A DNA stretch of 64,000 bases from Spirochaetales bacterium (GTDB lineage: Bacteria; Spirochaetota; Spirochaetia; SZUA-6; RPPD01): contig JAFGJO010000008.1 of the NCBI GenBank assembly GCA_016929065.1, positions 1 through 64,000 of the forward strand, written 5' to 3'. Within the stretch, counting starts at the first letter, position 1. The number at the start of each line of letters is the position of its first letter. The position numbers and the translations under genes were made by a program. Below, one piece after another: positions 33,120 through 41,962 of the stretch. The notes below the pieces were generated by a model. The model searched no databases, was not told the origin of the DNA, and saw only the letters and a list, made by a program, of their open reading frames with translations.

Positions 33120-33533
33120 TTATTGGCCGGGCTTTTTATCAATGTGCGGATATTTATTGCTGAAATAATCTGTGAATAAAATTACCGGAATCAAAATTGT
33201 AAATCCAATTCCATACGCCAGAATATCCATCCAGTCGAAAGTTGAGCCGATGAGAATTCCGGCGATGGTATTCTGCTCCAGCCCGAGAAGCCGGACAATC
33301 TGGAAAAACTGCGCAATTTCGACCAGGCAGGCAAACAGAAATACTCCGATCGCGGTGACAATGGACCGGCGGGAATAAAAAATACAGATACAGGAATATA
33401 TCAGCAGAACAACCAGAACATCCCCGATAAAAGGCCGGATGAATGAGTCGTGAACAAAAAGAGCAATGCACACTTCGACGCCAAAAATAATAAAAAACAA
33501 AATCAGAAACGGAATATGGATTTTTATTTTCAT
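33120..33533 (-). CDS. DUF2809 family membrane protein
   Basis: The 137-residue protein has four hydrophobic helices. It shows the DUF2809 pattern: FIRPFIGDVLVVLLIY, ACLVEIAQFFQIVRLLGL and IGSTFDWMDILAYGIG. These proteins resemble VanZ-type small membrane proteins; the function is unknown. It begins 15 bases after the sensor kinase stop and is likely the last gene of the long minus-strand operon. Confidence 0.75.
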   Translation of the reverse strand: MKIKIHIPFLILFFIIFGVEVCIALFVHDSFIRPFIGDVLVVLLIYSCICIFYSRRSIVTAIGVFLFACLVEIAQFFQIVRLLGLEQNTIAGILIGSTFDWMDILAYGIGFTILIPVILFTDYFSNKYPHIDKKPGQ

Positions 33534-33548
33534 ATGGCCCTTTCCCTG

Positions 33549-34892
33549 CTATATGATGACTGGTATTTGTATCGTAAAAATCGTTTCTTTTCCAGGTACG
33601 GAAGTACAGGAAATACTCCAGTTGTGTGCATCGATGATTGCCCTCACAGAGGCCAGTCCAAGTCCGAACCCCTTTTGATTGCGGGTTGAATCAGTTCTGT
33701 AAAACGGTTCAAAGACCAGCTCCAGTTCCTCTGGCTTGATCCCGGGGCCTTTATTCATAATACCAAGACACAGAGTCTTTGTTTGTTCATCGGTTTCTGC
33801 TTTCAAAACAACATTTTTGTGTTCGCCGCTGTAGCGTACTGCATTGTGAACCAAATTTTCAATAACCCGTACGATCAGGTCCTTATCCATGTTAATACAA
33901 GTTTCCGGGGAGATATCGGCATACATGGCAAATTCGTATTTTACTATTTCTGCTTCGTCTTTGTAGCAGGCAGCGATATCGGCAAGAAACTTCGCTGCAT
34001 TCACTTTCTCCAGTGACAGCCGCCATTGGCCGGTCTCCATCTTTACATATTCGATCAAATGAGAAATCCTTTGATCCAGAATACCTGATTTCTCTTTCAT
34101 GATACTGATGAATTTTTCCTGCTGTTGGGGTGTTTTTGCCATTCCATCCGAAAGCGCTTCAAGATAACCTGTAATTGATGCGAGCGGAGTTTTCAGGTCA
34201 TGGGAGACTCCCATCAAAAAACGCGATCTTCGGGAAAACTCTTCCTTGAGTTGCCGCCGCATCTGCTCAAAGGAACGGGAAAGCGAGGTGAACTCATCGT
34301 TTCCCTTTGTTTGCAGGGAAAAATCAAGATTTCCTTCGGCAACTTTTTTTGTTGCCTTCGACAGGAAAAGAATCGATTGATTGATGCTTCTGATAATCAT
34401 GACAGACATCCCTGCTGTGAAAAGAAAGATCGCAACGAGCGGAAGCAGGAAGAAAAACCGGAAATGATTCTGGAACGACAACACGGGAGATGCCAGTACA
34501 GTGATAATCGTCCCCTGCTCTCCTTCAAAATTATAGGGGAGAAAAAGGATATCCCGGGAATGGTCGTGTAATGACAATAACCCGGCGAGATTCTCGGTCG
34601 CCGCGATTGATCCCTTTGCAATAATGGGAATATTGGAATAGAGCACTCTGGAATCCTTGTCGATGACCGCGGTGGACAGGAAGGTCTCCAGGGTGCGCAG
34701 TCTTTCATACTCTTTTGATTTAATAATCTCCGGAAGATCTGCCTGGAGGGAACGAACAACAGCGATATTTTGTTCAAAGGAATCACCAAAAATATTGAAT
34801 CCAAGCTGCAGCGCCATGATGATTCCCAGGAAAAAAAACGGCACGATTGTGGCACCCAGACTTAATAACATAAACTTCATCTTCAATTTCAT
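33549..34892 (-). CDS. Sensor histidine kinase of the lipoprotein-export operon
   Basis: The 447-residue kinase has two membrane helices (about 9-33 and 145-168) around a periplasmic sensor domain. A HAMP region (about 168-222), a HisKA domain with H231 in GVSHDLKTPLASITGY, and an ATPase domain (LVHNAVRYSG, GPGIKPEELELVFEPFYR, GFGLGLA) follow. It overlaps the response-regulator gene by 4 bases. As it is encoded with an ABC exporter and outer-membrane proteins, it may sense envelope state (inference). Confidence 0.9.
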   Translation of the reverse strand: MKLKMKFMLLSLGATIVPFFFLGIIMALQLGFNIFGDSFEQNIAVVRSLQADLPEIIKSKEYERLRTLETFLSTAVIDKDSRVLYSNIPIIAKGSIAATENLAGLLSLHDHSRDILFLPYNFEGEQGTIITVLASPVLSFQNHFRFFFLLPLVAIFLFTAGMSVMIIRSINQSILFLSKATKKVAEGNLDFSLQTKGNDEFTSLSRSFEQMRRQLKEEFSRRSRFLMGVSHDLKTPLASITGYLEALSDGMAKTPQQQEKFISIMKEKSGILDQRISHLIEYVKMETGQWRLSLEKVNAAKFLADIAACYKDEAEIVKYEFAMYADISPETCINMDKDLIVRVIENLVHNAVRYSGEHKNVVLKAETDEQTKTLCLGIMNKGPGIKPEELELVFEPFYRTDSTRNQKGFGLGLASVRAIIDAHNWSISCTSVPGKETIFTIQIPVII

Positions 34893-35590
34893 GTACTGCT
34901 CCGATGTATCAGATCATTATTAAACCGGTATCCCTTGCCGTGAATTGTTTCCAGTATATCCGGTTTGACTGGGTCTTCCTCTATTTTTTTCCGCAGGCGC
35001 TGAATATACACACCAACAGTTGTCGTATCTCCGTATATGTTTCCCCAAATACTGTTATAAATTTCATCCGGCGTGAATGGTTTGCCGGCATTCTCGATCA
35101 GAAACGAGAGAATCTCGAATTCTTTTACAGAGAGAGCCATCCGCTCTGCATTTTTTTTCAATATAAAACCGTCAAGGTCAATTTCAAAGTCCCTGAATTG
35201 AAAAATGCGACGGGAGCCTGTTGCCGGACTGTTCCTCCGCAGCATGGCCCGGATTCGGGCGACAAGAACTTTCGGATTGAATGGTTTGCAGACATATTCA
35301 TCAGCACCAATACCAAGTCCCATGATGATATCTTCATCTGCTTCACGGGCAGAGACAATCACAACCGGAATAGTATGCTGTTGCCGGAACGCCTGCAGAA
35401 ATTCGAATCCGTCCATGCCGGGCAGATTGATATCCAATGTGACAAGATCAAACGATTGTTTTTTAATCAGTGAAAGTCCTTGTTCTGCGTTAAGGCTGTG
35501 TGAGACCGAGATACCGTCTTTTTCCAGATACAGTGCAATAAGATCTGCAAGCTCCTGCTCATCTTCGATTATAAGGACATTTCCCTTCAT
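34889..35590 (-). CDS. OmpR/PhoB-family response regulator
   Basis: The 233-residue protein has a receiver domain (acidic E9/D10, phosphorylation site D53 in VTLDINLPG, and a Lys in VCKPFNPKVL). A winged-helix output domain follows, with DEIYNSIWGN and TVGVYIQRLRKKIEED. It overlaps the partner kinase by 4 bases and lies 12 bases after the barrel gene. It may regulate its own operon; a 7-1-7 palindrome stands upstream of the operon. Confidence 0.92.
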   Translation of the reverse strand: MKGNVLIIEDEQELADLIALYLEKDGISVSHSLNAEQGLSLIKKQSFDLVTLDINLPGMDGFEFLQAFRQQHTIPVVIVSAREADEDIIMGLGIGADEYVCKPFNPKVLVARIRAMLRRNSPATGSRRIFQFRDFEIDLDGFILKKNAERMALSVKEFEILSFLIENAGKPFTPDEIYNSIWGNIYGDTTTVGVYIQRLRKKIEEDPVKPDILETIHGKGYRFNNDLIHRSST

Positions 35591-35602
35591 TCGTTGCTCC
35601 TG

Positions 35603-36907
35603 TTAAAAATTGCCGGTTCCGATTGAGGTTTTGAAATAAATCCCCAGTGTATCCTCTATTGGAGTATACTCTTCTCCTGGTTCTCCGTATGTCTGGCGCA
35701 CTCCGAGTGTAAACTGTAAATAATCATTCGGTGAAAAATGTACCGAATAATTAATCATCCCGGACAGATCTGAGAAATTGCTCATCCAGAATATCCCGGC
35801 AGAAAAATCCGATGCAAACATTTCCCGCCACATGATCTGTGCGGCGCCATAATGAATTCCACGTTCAGTCAGGTCTGCCGGATCCAATTCGCCCGAACCC
35901 ATCAAAGCCATAATCGCCGGCTTGTTATCCGCGATAAGGCTCTGGTCATCATATCCTGTTCCATTATAATAGTATTGTCCTGAAAATGAAATATTGAAAT
36001 TATCAAACTCATCGACATATGAGTAGGTGAAACCGACTGTTGATTGAAAGAAGACCGTATCCGGCTGTGAAAAGGGGCGAAGGCCAAAGGGGTAGGTGAT
36101 CAGATCGGTTGTTCGTTCCAGAAATACCCTGGAAGAGCCGGCCAGCACGACTGCCTCTCCGAAAAGGTTGACATCACCGATACTTGTCGAAATGGTCGTC
36201 ATTCCTGCGATAATCCCGTTGAGTCTGTAAAAACCGCCAATACCTATTTCTGTTTTATCGAAGATGAATTCAAACTTTGGTGCAACAGCGAATTGGTCTG
36301 CTGCCATCGGATCAAGAATTGTATAAAGGTATACATTTGCGGTGGAAATCGGAAGATGCAGTTTGACAGCAACAGGGCCTTCCCGTTCAGCGTCCGGATC
36401 TTCCGGATCAATGCTCTCGAGATTGATGATGTCTGCCGGACTGTAAAAGTATCCAGTACCCCAGGTGATTGTCTGTTTTCCCGCACGAATAAAAACAATA
36501 TCCTCGATGTTGAAATCAGAGAATAATTCACGAAGTTCAAACAGCTCATTCGGATCAGTTGATGAATCGGCAGTAACCTGATATTCAAGAATTCCTTTGG
36601 CAAATACGCGAAAATCTTCGAGTGGACGCGCATCCAGATAAATCTGTGAAAATAAATCGATTGTACTGGATGGATTGCCAGGGTCTGCTGTGTCTGCTGT
36701 TGTCTCGGTAGTCAAATGAAACCGGCCGCCGATTCTGGTTTGATCACTCACCAGAAGTGTATCCTTTTGTACCTCTTTTTCCACGGTCTTTTCTTCTGTT
36801 ATGAATGTGTCCCCGGAAAATAATTCTTCATCTGCAACTGAATCCTGGGCCGACAAGAAGGAGGAGGCAGCGAGGAAAGAAATTATTGCAAACAGTATTG
36901 TCTTCAT
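35603..36907 (-). CDS. Outer-membrane beta-barrel protein associated with the lipoprotein-export ABC system
   Basis: The 434-residue protein has a signal peptide cleaved after SFLSA. An acidic N-terminal stretch is followed by alternating strands rich in aromatic residues and glycine. Clear patterns are RIGGRFHLTTET, RVFAKGILEYQV and RAGKQTITWGTGYFYSPAD. Similar porin-like proteins accompany outer-membrane lipoprotein-sorting proteins and FtsX permeases. It starts 8 bases after the sorting-protein gene, with GGAG at the start. Specific cargo or ligand is unknown. Confidence 0.7.
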   Translation of the reverse strand: MKTILFAIISFLAASSFLSAQDSVADEELFSGDTFITEEKTVEKEVQKDTLLVSDQTRIGGRFHLTTETTADTADPGNPSSTIDLFSQIYLDARPLEDFRVFAKGILEYQVTADSSTDPNELFELRELFSDFNIEDIVFIRAGKQTITWGTGYFYSPADIINLESIDPEDPDAEREGPVAVKLHLPISTANVYLYTILDPMAADQFAVAPKFEFIFDKTEIGIGGFYRLNGIIAGMTTISTSIGDVNLFGEAVVLAGSSRVFLERTTDLITYPFGLRPFSQPDTVFFQSTVGFTYSYVDEFDNFNISFSGQYYYNGTGYDDQSLIADNKPAIMALMGSGELDPADLTERGIHYGAAQIMWREMFASDFSAGIFWMSNFSDLSGMINYSVHFSPNDYLQFTLGVRQTYGEPGEEYTPIEDTLGIYFKTSIGTGNF

Positions 36908-36915
36908 GTGTTCTC

Positions 36916-37662
36916 CTATCTGCTGACACGTTCGATGTATGCTTTTGTGAAAACTGAGTTGGGGATGGGCATTGTTGAAATATCTTCAAACGTGATCTGT
37001 GTTTTTTTCCCCTTTATCAGTTCATCGATAAAAATGATTTTGTTCGGAATATAGGTGTCTCCGGATTTTGTATAGCTCAAAAATAAGCTGGTGCGCATCA
37101 GGCGCTTGTTCAGGCTGTAGTCTTCTGTTTTTAATAAAAGATTTTCATTTTTTGTTATCCAGAATTTTTTATACGGATAGGTAACCTCGTTATGAGTTGC
37201 TTTTAAATCGAGAATCCATACATCGAAGTTTCCCAGTTTTCCGTCAGCCCATGATTCAACTGTGTAATCTTTGGAATAGGTCCACATCCTGAAGTCCGAG
37301 TTTTTTGCTTCCGATCCCTGAAAGTTCTCTTTCATGGATGAGTGCGAGAACTTGCGGCTCTCAGGATCATAGAACCATAGATTTTCTTCTGCGCGCAAAT
37401 ATCCCTGTCCTTTTTTTACTTCGGGTGATTGTAACAGAATGACAAACATGTCATCCCGGTCACGCCTGAACTGTCGAAGAACTGTTTTATCGATCCCCTC
37501 TTCGGGGTCCTCGTGGATCATCGTCACCTGTGAGGAAAAATCCTTATTGTCAAAATTGCTCTGCCGATCGATGTCTTCAAGCATCTTTTGAAAGTTTGGT
37601 GATGCGACAAGAGATGTTGTTATCAGTAAAAGTATTGTTGCTGTTATAAAAAAATGTTTCAT
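36916..37662 (-). CDS. Outer-membrane lipoprotein-sorting protein (LolA/LolB-like fold)
   Basis: With the start at 37662 (GGGGGA upstream) the protein has 248 residues and a signal peptide ending near LVASPN. The body fits the family annotated as outer membrane lipoprotein-sorting protein: RDDMFVILLQSPEVKKGQGY, RAEENLWFYDPESRKFSHS, SDFRMWTYSKDY and YPYKKFWITKNE. The family has the LolA-like half-barrel that shields lipid moieties. It sits between the two permeases and a barrel, which suggests it carries a lipid or lipoprotein between them. Confidence 0.8.
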   Translation of the reverse strand: MKHFFITATILLLITTSLVASPNFQKMLEDIDRQSNFDNKDFSSQVTMIHEDPEEGIDKTVLRQFRRDRDDMFVILLQSPEVKKGQGYLRAEENLWFYDPESRKFSHSSMKENFQGSEAKNSDFRMWTYSKDYTVESWADGKLGNFDVWILDLKATHNEVTYPYKKFWITKNENLLLKTEDYSLNKRLMRTSLFLSYTKSGDTYIPNKIIFIDELIKGKKTQITFEDISTMPIPNSVFTKAYIERVSR

Positions 37663-37677
37663 GCTCATTTCCCCCAA

Positions 37678-39030
37678 TTAATAGTTTGTTTGTAATGCCA
37701 CAACGGGCTTTAATTTGGCTGCTGCGCGCGCCGGAAGCAGTACAGCGGCAAGACTCAAAAAACTTACTGTAATAATATTGCGGAATATTTCTCCAACAGG
37801 GATAACCAGGGAGAGATATCCTTTGTCCAGAAAAAATGAAATAAAAGAATCTGTTCCAAAATTGACGAGTCCGAGTATGCCTGAAATAGTAACAGAAAAA
37901 AACAGGCCTGCGGCTGCTCCCAGGAGAGCGATGATAAGTGCTTCAAAAATAAAAATGTTTCGAATATTATTTTTTTGTACACCCATCGCACGCATTGCGC
38001 CGATTTCCTGTGTCCGTTCTATCATCACCATTCTGAATGAGTTCATGATTCCTACCATGGTGATGATCATCAGAACGATAAAAATGATGAAACCGATTAC
38101 ATTGAGAACCTCGACAAGCGACATGATTTGATCGGTATAATCATTTAATGTAGCAATTGTGAATTTTGTTTTTTCCCAGGACTCCTCCGGTGGCACTTCC
38201 CTGATTGTCTGTACCCCCATCATTCTCATCATGTTGGCTGCCATGCGGTGTGTGTCTTCGGTCTCGTCTTTTTCAGTTTCACGGCTTTCCACTATTGCCT
38301 TTGTTTTGAGTTTTTCATAAAGAAGTTCTGTTTTCGCATCAATGCTCGCCATATCCTTCAGAAAAATATTTACTGTTTGATATGATCCTGCGGGGAGGCC
38401 GATGATTTTGTTCAAAGATTCCAGGTTTGTATATCCCGATGTAAGGCCGAAACCGGATTGATCGGCAAAGACGGCGACAAGAATAAACTCTCCGACGTTT
38501 TGCTGCCCGGTCGTGGTAGTGGTCTTGTATAATACGGTCTCGCCAATTTGAAGGTTCAGCAGCTGTACTGTTTCTGTTGAGAGCATGACCGCATTTTCTT
38601 TTGACAAATCATCAATAGTCCCTGCTGTTACTGCAAAGGCAGTCGAAAACTCTTTTTCTTCTGAAAGTAGTACCCCCTCAATTTTCTGACGATACTGTCT
38701 GGTTCCAAAAATCAGGTTCCCGCTCGTCTGTGACCTTTTGCTGATTGAAGCAATGTCCATGCGTAATGCATCAATACTCTCGAGGAGAACGGCGGAATTA
38801 TTCATTACGGATACTTCCTTGTTCCGTTCGTTTACTTCTTTTCCGGTTATATAGATATGTCCACCGAACGCATTTGAAAAGTTATTTTGAATTGTAACAA
38901 GAAGTCCGCCGGTAAAACTGTTCAAAAGAGTGATTATTAAAAAACCAAAAGCGATTGCTCCCCCAAGAAGCAGGCTTCGTTTTTTCTGGCGCGTTGAATT
39001 TCTCAAGGCTATTTTCAAATATTGTTTCAT
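37678..39030 (-). CDS. FtsX/MacB/LolCE-type ABC permease, second
   Basis: The ATG at 39030 follows GAAAGGAA and leaves one base after the first permease. The 450-residue protein has the MacB/LolC topology: one N-terminal helix (KRSLLLGGAIAFGFLIITLL region), a large periplasmic domain (about 45-290) and three C-terminal helices. MVMIERTQEIGAMRAMG is the FtsX-domain coupling motif. Proteins of this kind extract lipoproteins or expel periplasmic cargo rather than move it through a channel. Confidence 0.85.
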   Translation of the reverse strand: MKQYLKIALRNSTRQKKRSLLLGGAIAFGFLIITLLNSFTGGLLVTIQNNFSNAFGGHIYITGKEVNERNKEVSVMNNSAVLLESIDALRMDIASISKRSQTSGNLIFGTRQYRQKIEGVLLSEEKEFSTAFAVTAGTIDDLSKENAVMLSTETVQLLNLQIGETVLYKTTTTTGQQNVGEFILVAVFADQSGFGLTSGYTNLESLNKIIGLPAGSYQTVNIFLKDMASIDAKTELLYEKLKTKAIVESRETEKDETEDTHRMAANMMRMMGVQTIREVPPEESWEKTKFTIATLNDYTDQIMSLVEVLNVIGFIIFIVLMIITMVGIMNSFRMVMIERTQEIGAMRAMGVQKNNIRNIFIFEALIIALLGAAAGLFFSVTISGILGLVNFGTDSFISFFLDKGYLSLVIPVGEIFRNIITVSFLSLAAVLLPARAAAKLKPVVALQTNY

Positions 39031-39031
39031 G

Positions 39032-40498
39032 TTATATTCCTTTCTGCATCGCACGAACCGGCGATATTTTTAAGGCCACAGACACCGGATACAGGCTCGC
39101 GGCCGCGCCAAGGATGCCCACTGCCGCAAGTGCGCTTACAATTGAATTCGCTGATAAGCCTGGTTTCAATACATCACCGCCGAATAAAACGCGGAAAAAC
39201 ATATTTGTTGCTTCAATGCCAGTCATGTTCAGAATCCATATAAAGATACTGCCCAGCAGGACACCGGCAGTACCGAACAGGGCTGTGATGACAAGTGTTT
39301 CTGTAGTAATCATCAATCGGACAAAACTTTTTTGTCCCCCCATTGCACGAATGGTGCCTATTTCCGGGATGCGTTCTGTGATGGAAATGACAAGCGTGTT
39401 CATGATGACAATAAGAGCAACAATAAAAATGACGATGATTATAATATTGAACACTATCTGCAGGCTGTATGCCATGTCCGCTGTAAATCCGGCACCCCAC
39501 CGCCAGTTCGAGACTTCAAGATCCAGATCATTCTCGAGAAAATAATCATTCAGTGTATTTGTTATTTCTGTTGCTGCCCGGTCATTTATGGTCTTTAATA
39601 ATAAAAAGTGCCATGCATTATTTTCCTTCCCGGCTTCAGTGATTTCCAATGCCTCTGCGGCAAGAATAGTCTCAAAATTTGTAAATCCTTCATTTTGGGG
39701 AGATGTTGTAGATATCAATGAACTCCCGAAAATGTTATTTTCTTCGATTTCTCCCAGTAAAGCCTGTTCTGTTTCAGAGAGTTGGGCCTCTTCAATTTCC
39801 CCCACATCCATGCCGGACAATTCACGAAGAGTCTTTATATCAACCAGGGAAACCCGTTCCAGCTGTGGACTGGTTTGTCTGTACGAAAAAATACCCCATA
39901 CAGTGACTTCACGGATCCTTGTTCCGCTCACTGCATTCATTCCAGAGAGCTGTAATTTGTCTCCTGCATGAATTGTTCTGTTTGTTTCTTCCCTGATTTT
40001 ATCCTTATTATTTTGAGAAAGCATGATCCCTTTCTCGCCTGGAGGGAGTCGGGTTCCTTCATGCAGAATGATATTGTCCGGAAACATCGTAAAGTATTGC
40101 GATGGCTCTATTCCCCAAAGAAATGAGAATCCTGCTGATTCCTCCCCGATGCCTATTGAGGCTGCTCCCGTTGCCAGAGGATTGACATCACTTACTAGTT
40201 CACTGGAAGCCAGAAGTGCTTCAAGTTGTTCAAACTGTTCTATTTCGGGAATTTTGGCATTGGCCATTTCCGGACCCATAATGCCGAATAAAGAGAAGGT
40301 TCCTTTTGCCTTTCCGTGAACAATGAGTTCGCCGGTGTAATTGTCGATATAGGTTATCCGCATGCCGGCAGTGATGGTGTCCATAAAAGAGTTTCCTGCA
40401 ACAAGAAAGAAAACACCCACCGCAATCAAAACTCCTATGATGAGGGTTTTTGCTGTATGCTCACGAAGATTACGTAATGCGATTTTGAAAATAATCAT
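39032..40498 (-). CDS. FtsX/MacB/LolCE-type ABC permease, first
   Basis: The 488-residue permease has an N-terminal helix (TAKTLIIGVLIAVGVFFLVA), a periplasmic domain of about 320 residues and three C-terminal helices. The coupling motif is ITERIPEIGTIRAMGG. It starts inside the end of the ATPase gene (4-base overlap). Together with the second permease it should form the heterodimer driven by the LolD-like ATPase, as LolC and LolE do. Confidence 0.87.
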   Translation of the reverse strand: MIIFKIALRNLREHTAKTLIIGVLIAVGVFFLVAGNSFMDTITAGMRITYIDNYTGELIVHGKAKGTFSLFGIMGPEMANAKIPEIEQFEQLEALLASSELVSDVNPLATGAASIGIGEESAGFSFLWGIEPSQYFTMFPDNIILHEGTRLPPGEKGIMLSQNNKDKIREETNRTIHAGDKLQLSGMNAVSGTRIREVTVWGIFSYRQTSPQLERVSLVDIKTLRELSGMDVGEIEEAQLSETEQALLGEIEENNIFGSSLISTTSPQNEGFTNFETILAAEALEITEAGKENNAWHFLLLKTINDRAATEITNTLNDYFLENDLDLEVSNWRWGAGFTADMAYSLQIVFNIIIIVIFIVALIVIMNTLVISITERIPEIGTIRAMGGQKSFVRLMITTETLVITALFGTAGVLLGSIFIWILNMTGIEATNMFFRVLFGGDVLKPGLSANSIVSALAAVGILGAAASLYPVSVALKISPVRAMQKGI

Positions 40499-41205
40499 AC
40501 AGCCACCCCTGTTTTTTTCTTTCTGGAGTTTTCGGTGATGATCCCGTCCTTGAGCCGGATAACATGATCTGCGATTTCAACAATCATATTGTCATGGGTA
40601 CTGAATATGAATGTTGTCTTGAATTCATGATTCATTTTTTTCATCAGGTTGATGATCGTTTCTCCAGTCTCGGAGTCAAGGTTTGCGGTTGGCTCATCGG
40701 CCAGTACGATCTCCGGCCTGGTCGCAAGCGCGCGGGCAATCGCAACACGTTGACGCTGTCCGCCGGACAACTCACTTGGCCTGTGGGTTTTCCAGCTGTC
40801 AAGCCCCACTTCTCTGATGAGTGTATTGATCCAGGTCTTTTTTTCTGATGGATGCATTCCATTTTTACCGATCAGGAGCGGGAACTCAATGTTTTCATAC
40901 ACATTGAGTACCGGGATCAGGTTAAAAGACTGAAAAATAAATCCAAGGACCTGATGTCTTAATTGGGTGAGGGATTTATCGCTCAAAGCCGATGTGTCTG
41001 TTCCATTGATCTTAACGTTGCCCGAAGAGGGCGTGTCGATGCAGCCGATCATGTTCAGGATCGTTGATTTGCCGGAACCCGACGGCCCTGCAATAGTGAT
41101 AAATTCGCCCCGTTGAATTTCACATGATACCCCCTTGAGTGCATGTACAACTGTTTTCCCAAGCGGGTAGTCTTTTGTGACATCGTGTAAGCTGATTATT
41201 GCCAT
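40495..41205 (-). CDS. LolD/MacB-type ABC transporter ATP-binding protein
   Basis: The 236-residue ATPase has Walker A GPSGSGKST (near 40), the LolD/MacB-type Q-loop FIFQSFNLIPVLNVYENI, signature LSGGQRQRVAIARAL and Walker B VLADEP. These are typical of LolCDE, MacB and FtsE-like systems. AAAGGAG precedes the start. It is the first of eight closely packed minus-strand genes running to 33120. Confidence 0.92.
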   Translation of the reverse strand: MAIISLHDVTKDYPLGKTVVHALKGVSCEIQRGEFITIAGPSGSGKSTILNMIGCIDTPSSGNVKINGTDTSALSDKSLTQLRHQVLGFIFQSFNLIPVLNVYENIEFPLLIGKNGMHPSEKKTWINTLIREVGLDSWKTHRPSELSGGQRQRVAIARALATRPEIVLADEPTANLDSETGETIINLMKKMNHEFKTTFIFSTHDNMIVEIADHVIRLKDGIITENSRKKKTGVAV

Positions 41206-41294
41206 TTGTTTCTCCTTTCAAAATCTTGTTTGATTTACACACCAAAACTACTTCAGTAGAGAAACGAATTACATAGACAGGGGATAAAATGTTT

Positions 41295-41309
41295 ATAACA
41301 AATTGTTAT
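41295..41309. promoter_or_regulatory. 7-1-7 palindrome upstream of the LolD-led operon
   Basis: ATAACAA-A-TTGTTAT is a perfect inverted repeat 90 bases before the start of the ATPase gene. It may be the operator of the operon, possibly for its own response regulator. The 361-base spacer 41206-41566 otherwise holds only repeat element C. Confidence 0.45.
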
Positions 41310-41341
41310 TTGATAGTAGGAAGAAGGAGGAAGAGATTTCT

Positions 41342-41548
41342 CGCAGAGTACGCAAAGTTCGCGGAGTTAAACAGGAAAAAAATTAAATGGAGAGTAAGTA
41401 TAAAAGGAATTACCACTACTTTTTATTATCGTGGCATGATTGCTTGTTTTATTATTGGGTGACTGTTTATAGTGGACGTTATATAAATATTCTTGTTTTG
41501 ATGGCTGAGCCTTAATTATCTCTTTGCGTTCTTCGCGGGCTTCGCGCG
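41342..41548. repeat. Intergenic element C bounded by inverted 9-base arrays
   Basis: Left array: CGCAGAGTA, CGCAAAGTT and CGCGGAGTT (41342-41368), exact period nine. Right array: CTTTGCGTT, CTTCGCGGG and CTTCGCGCG (41522-41548), the reverse-complement type. The 153 bases between are AT-rich and contain no gene. This is the clearest of the three elements. Confidence 0.6.
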
Positions 41549-41566
41549 AAATTCATTCGAATAAAG

Positions 41567-41962
41567 TTATACAATATCCTTGTACTTGTCCGGCCAGCCG
41601 CAGTTGACGCAGTTTTTCGCGCCCGGGGGGATCGGGGTCTGGCATTTGGCGCAGATGGGAAGGTCGTCAAATTCGGGCTTCTCCTGTTTTATTAACGGGC
41701 CGTATTTTTTTCGATATTCAGCAAGTTCCTTTTCAATCGGCCAGGTAATTAAAGCGAAAATTGCAATGAGAAATATGTTGAGAACCGGAATGAACATACC
41801 CAGTGAAAGAAATCCCGGAAGGCCTGTCTTGTGGGCAATCTTCCAGAAAATGAAAACACAGGCGGCAACCGAGGCGATAAAAAGAATCAGAAGCCCGATA
41901 TTTGCAAGGTTCATAAAGGGCTGGGCTGAAGAAATATTGTCTGTGGGGAGTATATCGTTCAT
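41567..41962 (-). CDS. Small membrane protein with C-terminal zinc ribbon
   Basis: The 131-residue protein has two hydrophobic helices (about 18-40 and 47-72, LSLGMFIPVLNIFLIAIFAL). A linker and a rubredoxin-like zinc ribbon follow (CAKCQTPIPPGAKNCVNCGW; two CxxC pairs). Such DUF5684-like or zinc-ribbon membrane proteins are widespread and poorly understood. It overlaps the lipoprotein gene by 4 bases (ATGA), so the two are coupled. Confidence 0.65.
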   Translation of the reverse strand: MNDILPTDNISSAQPFMNLANIGLLILFIASVAACVFIFWKIAHKTGLPGFLSLGMFIPVLNIFLIAIFALITWPIEKELAEYRKKYGPLIKQEKPEFDDLPICAKCQTPIPPGAKNCVNCGWPDKYKDIV

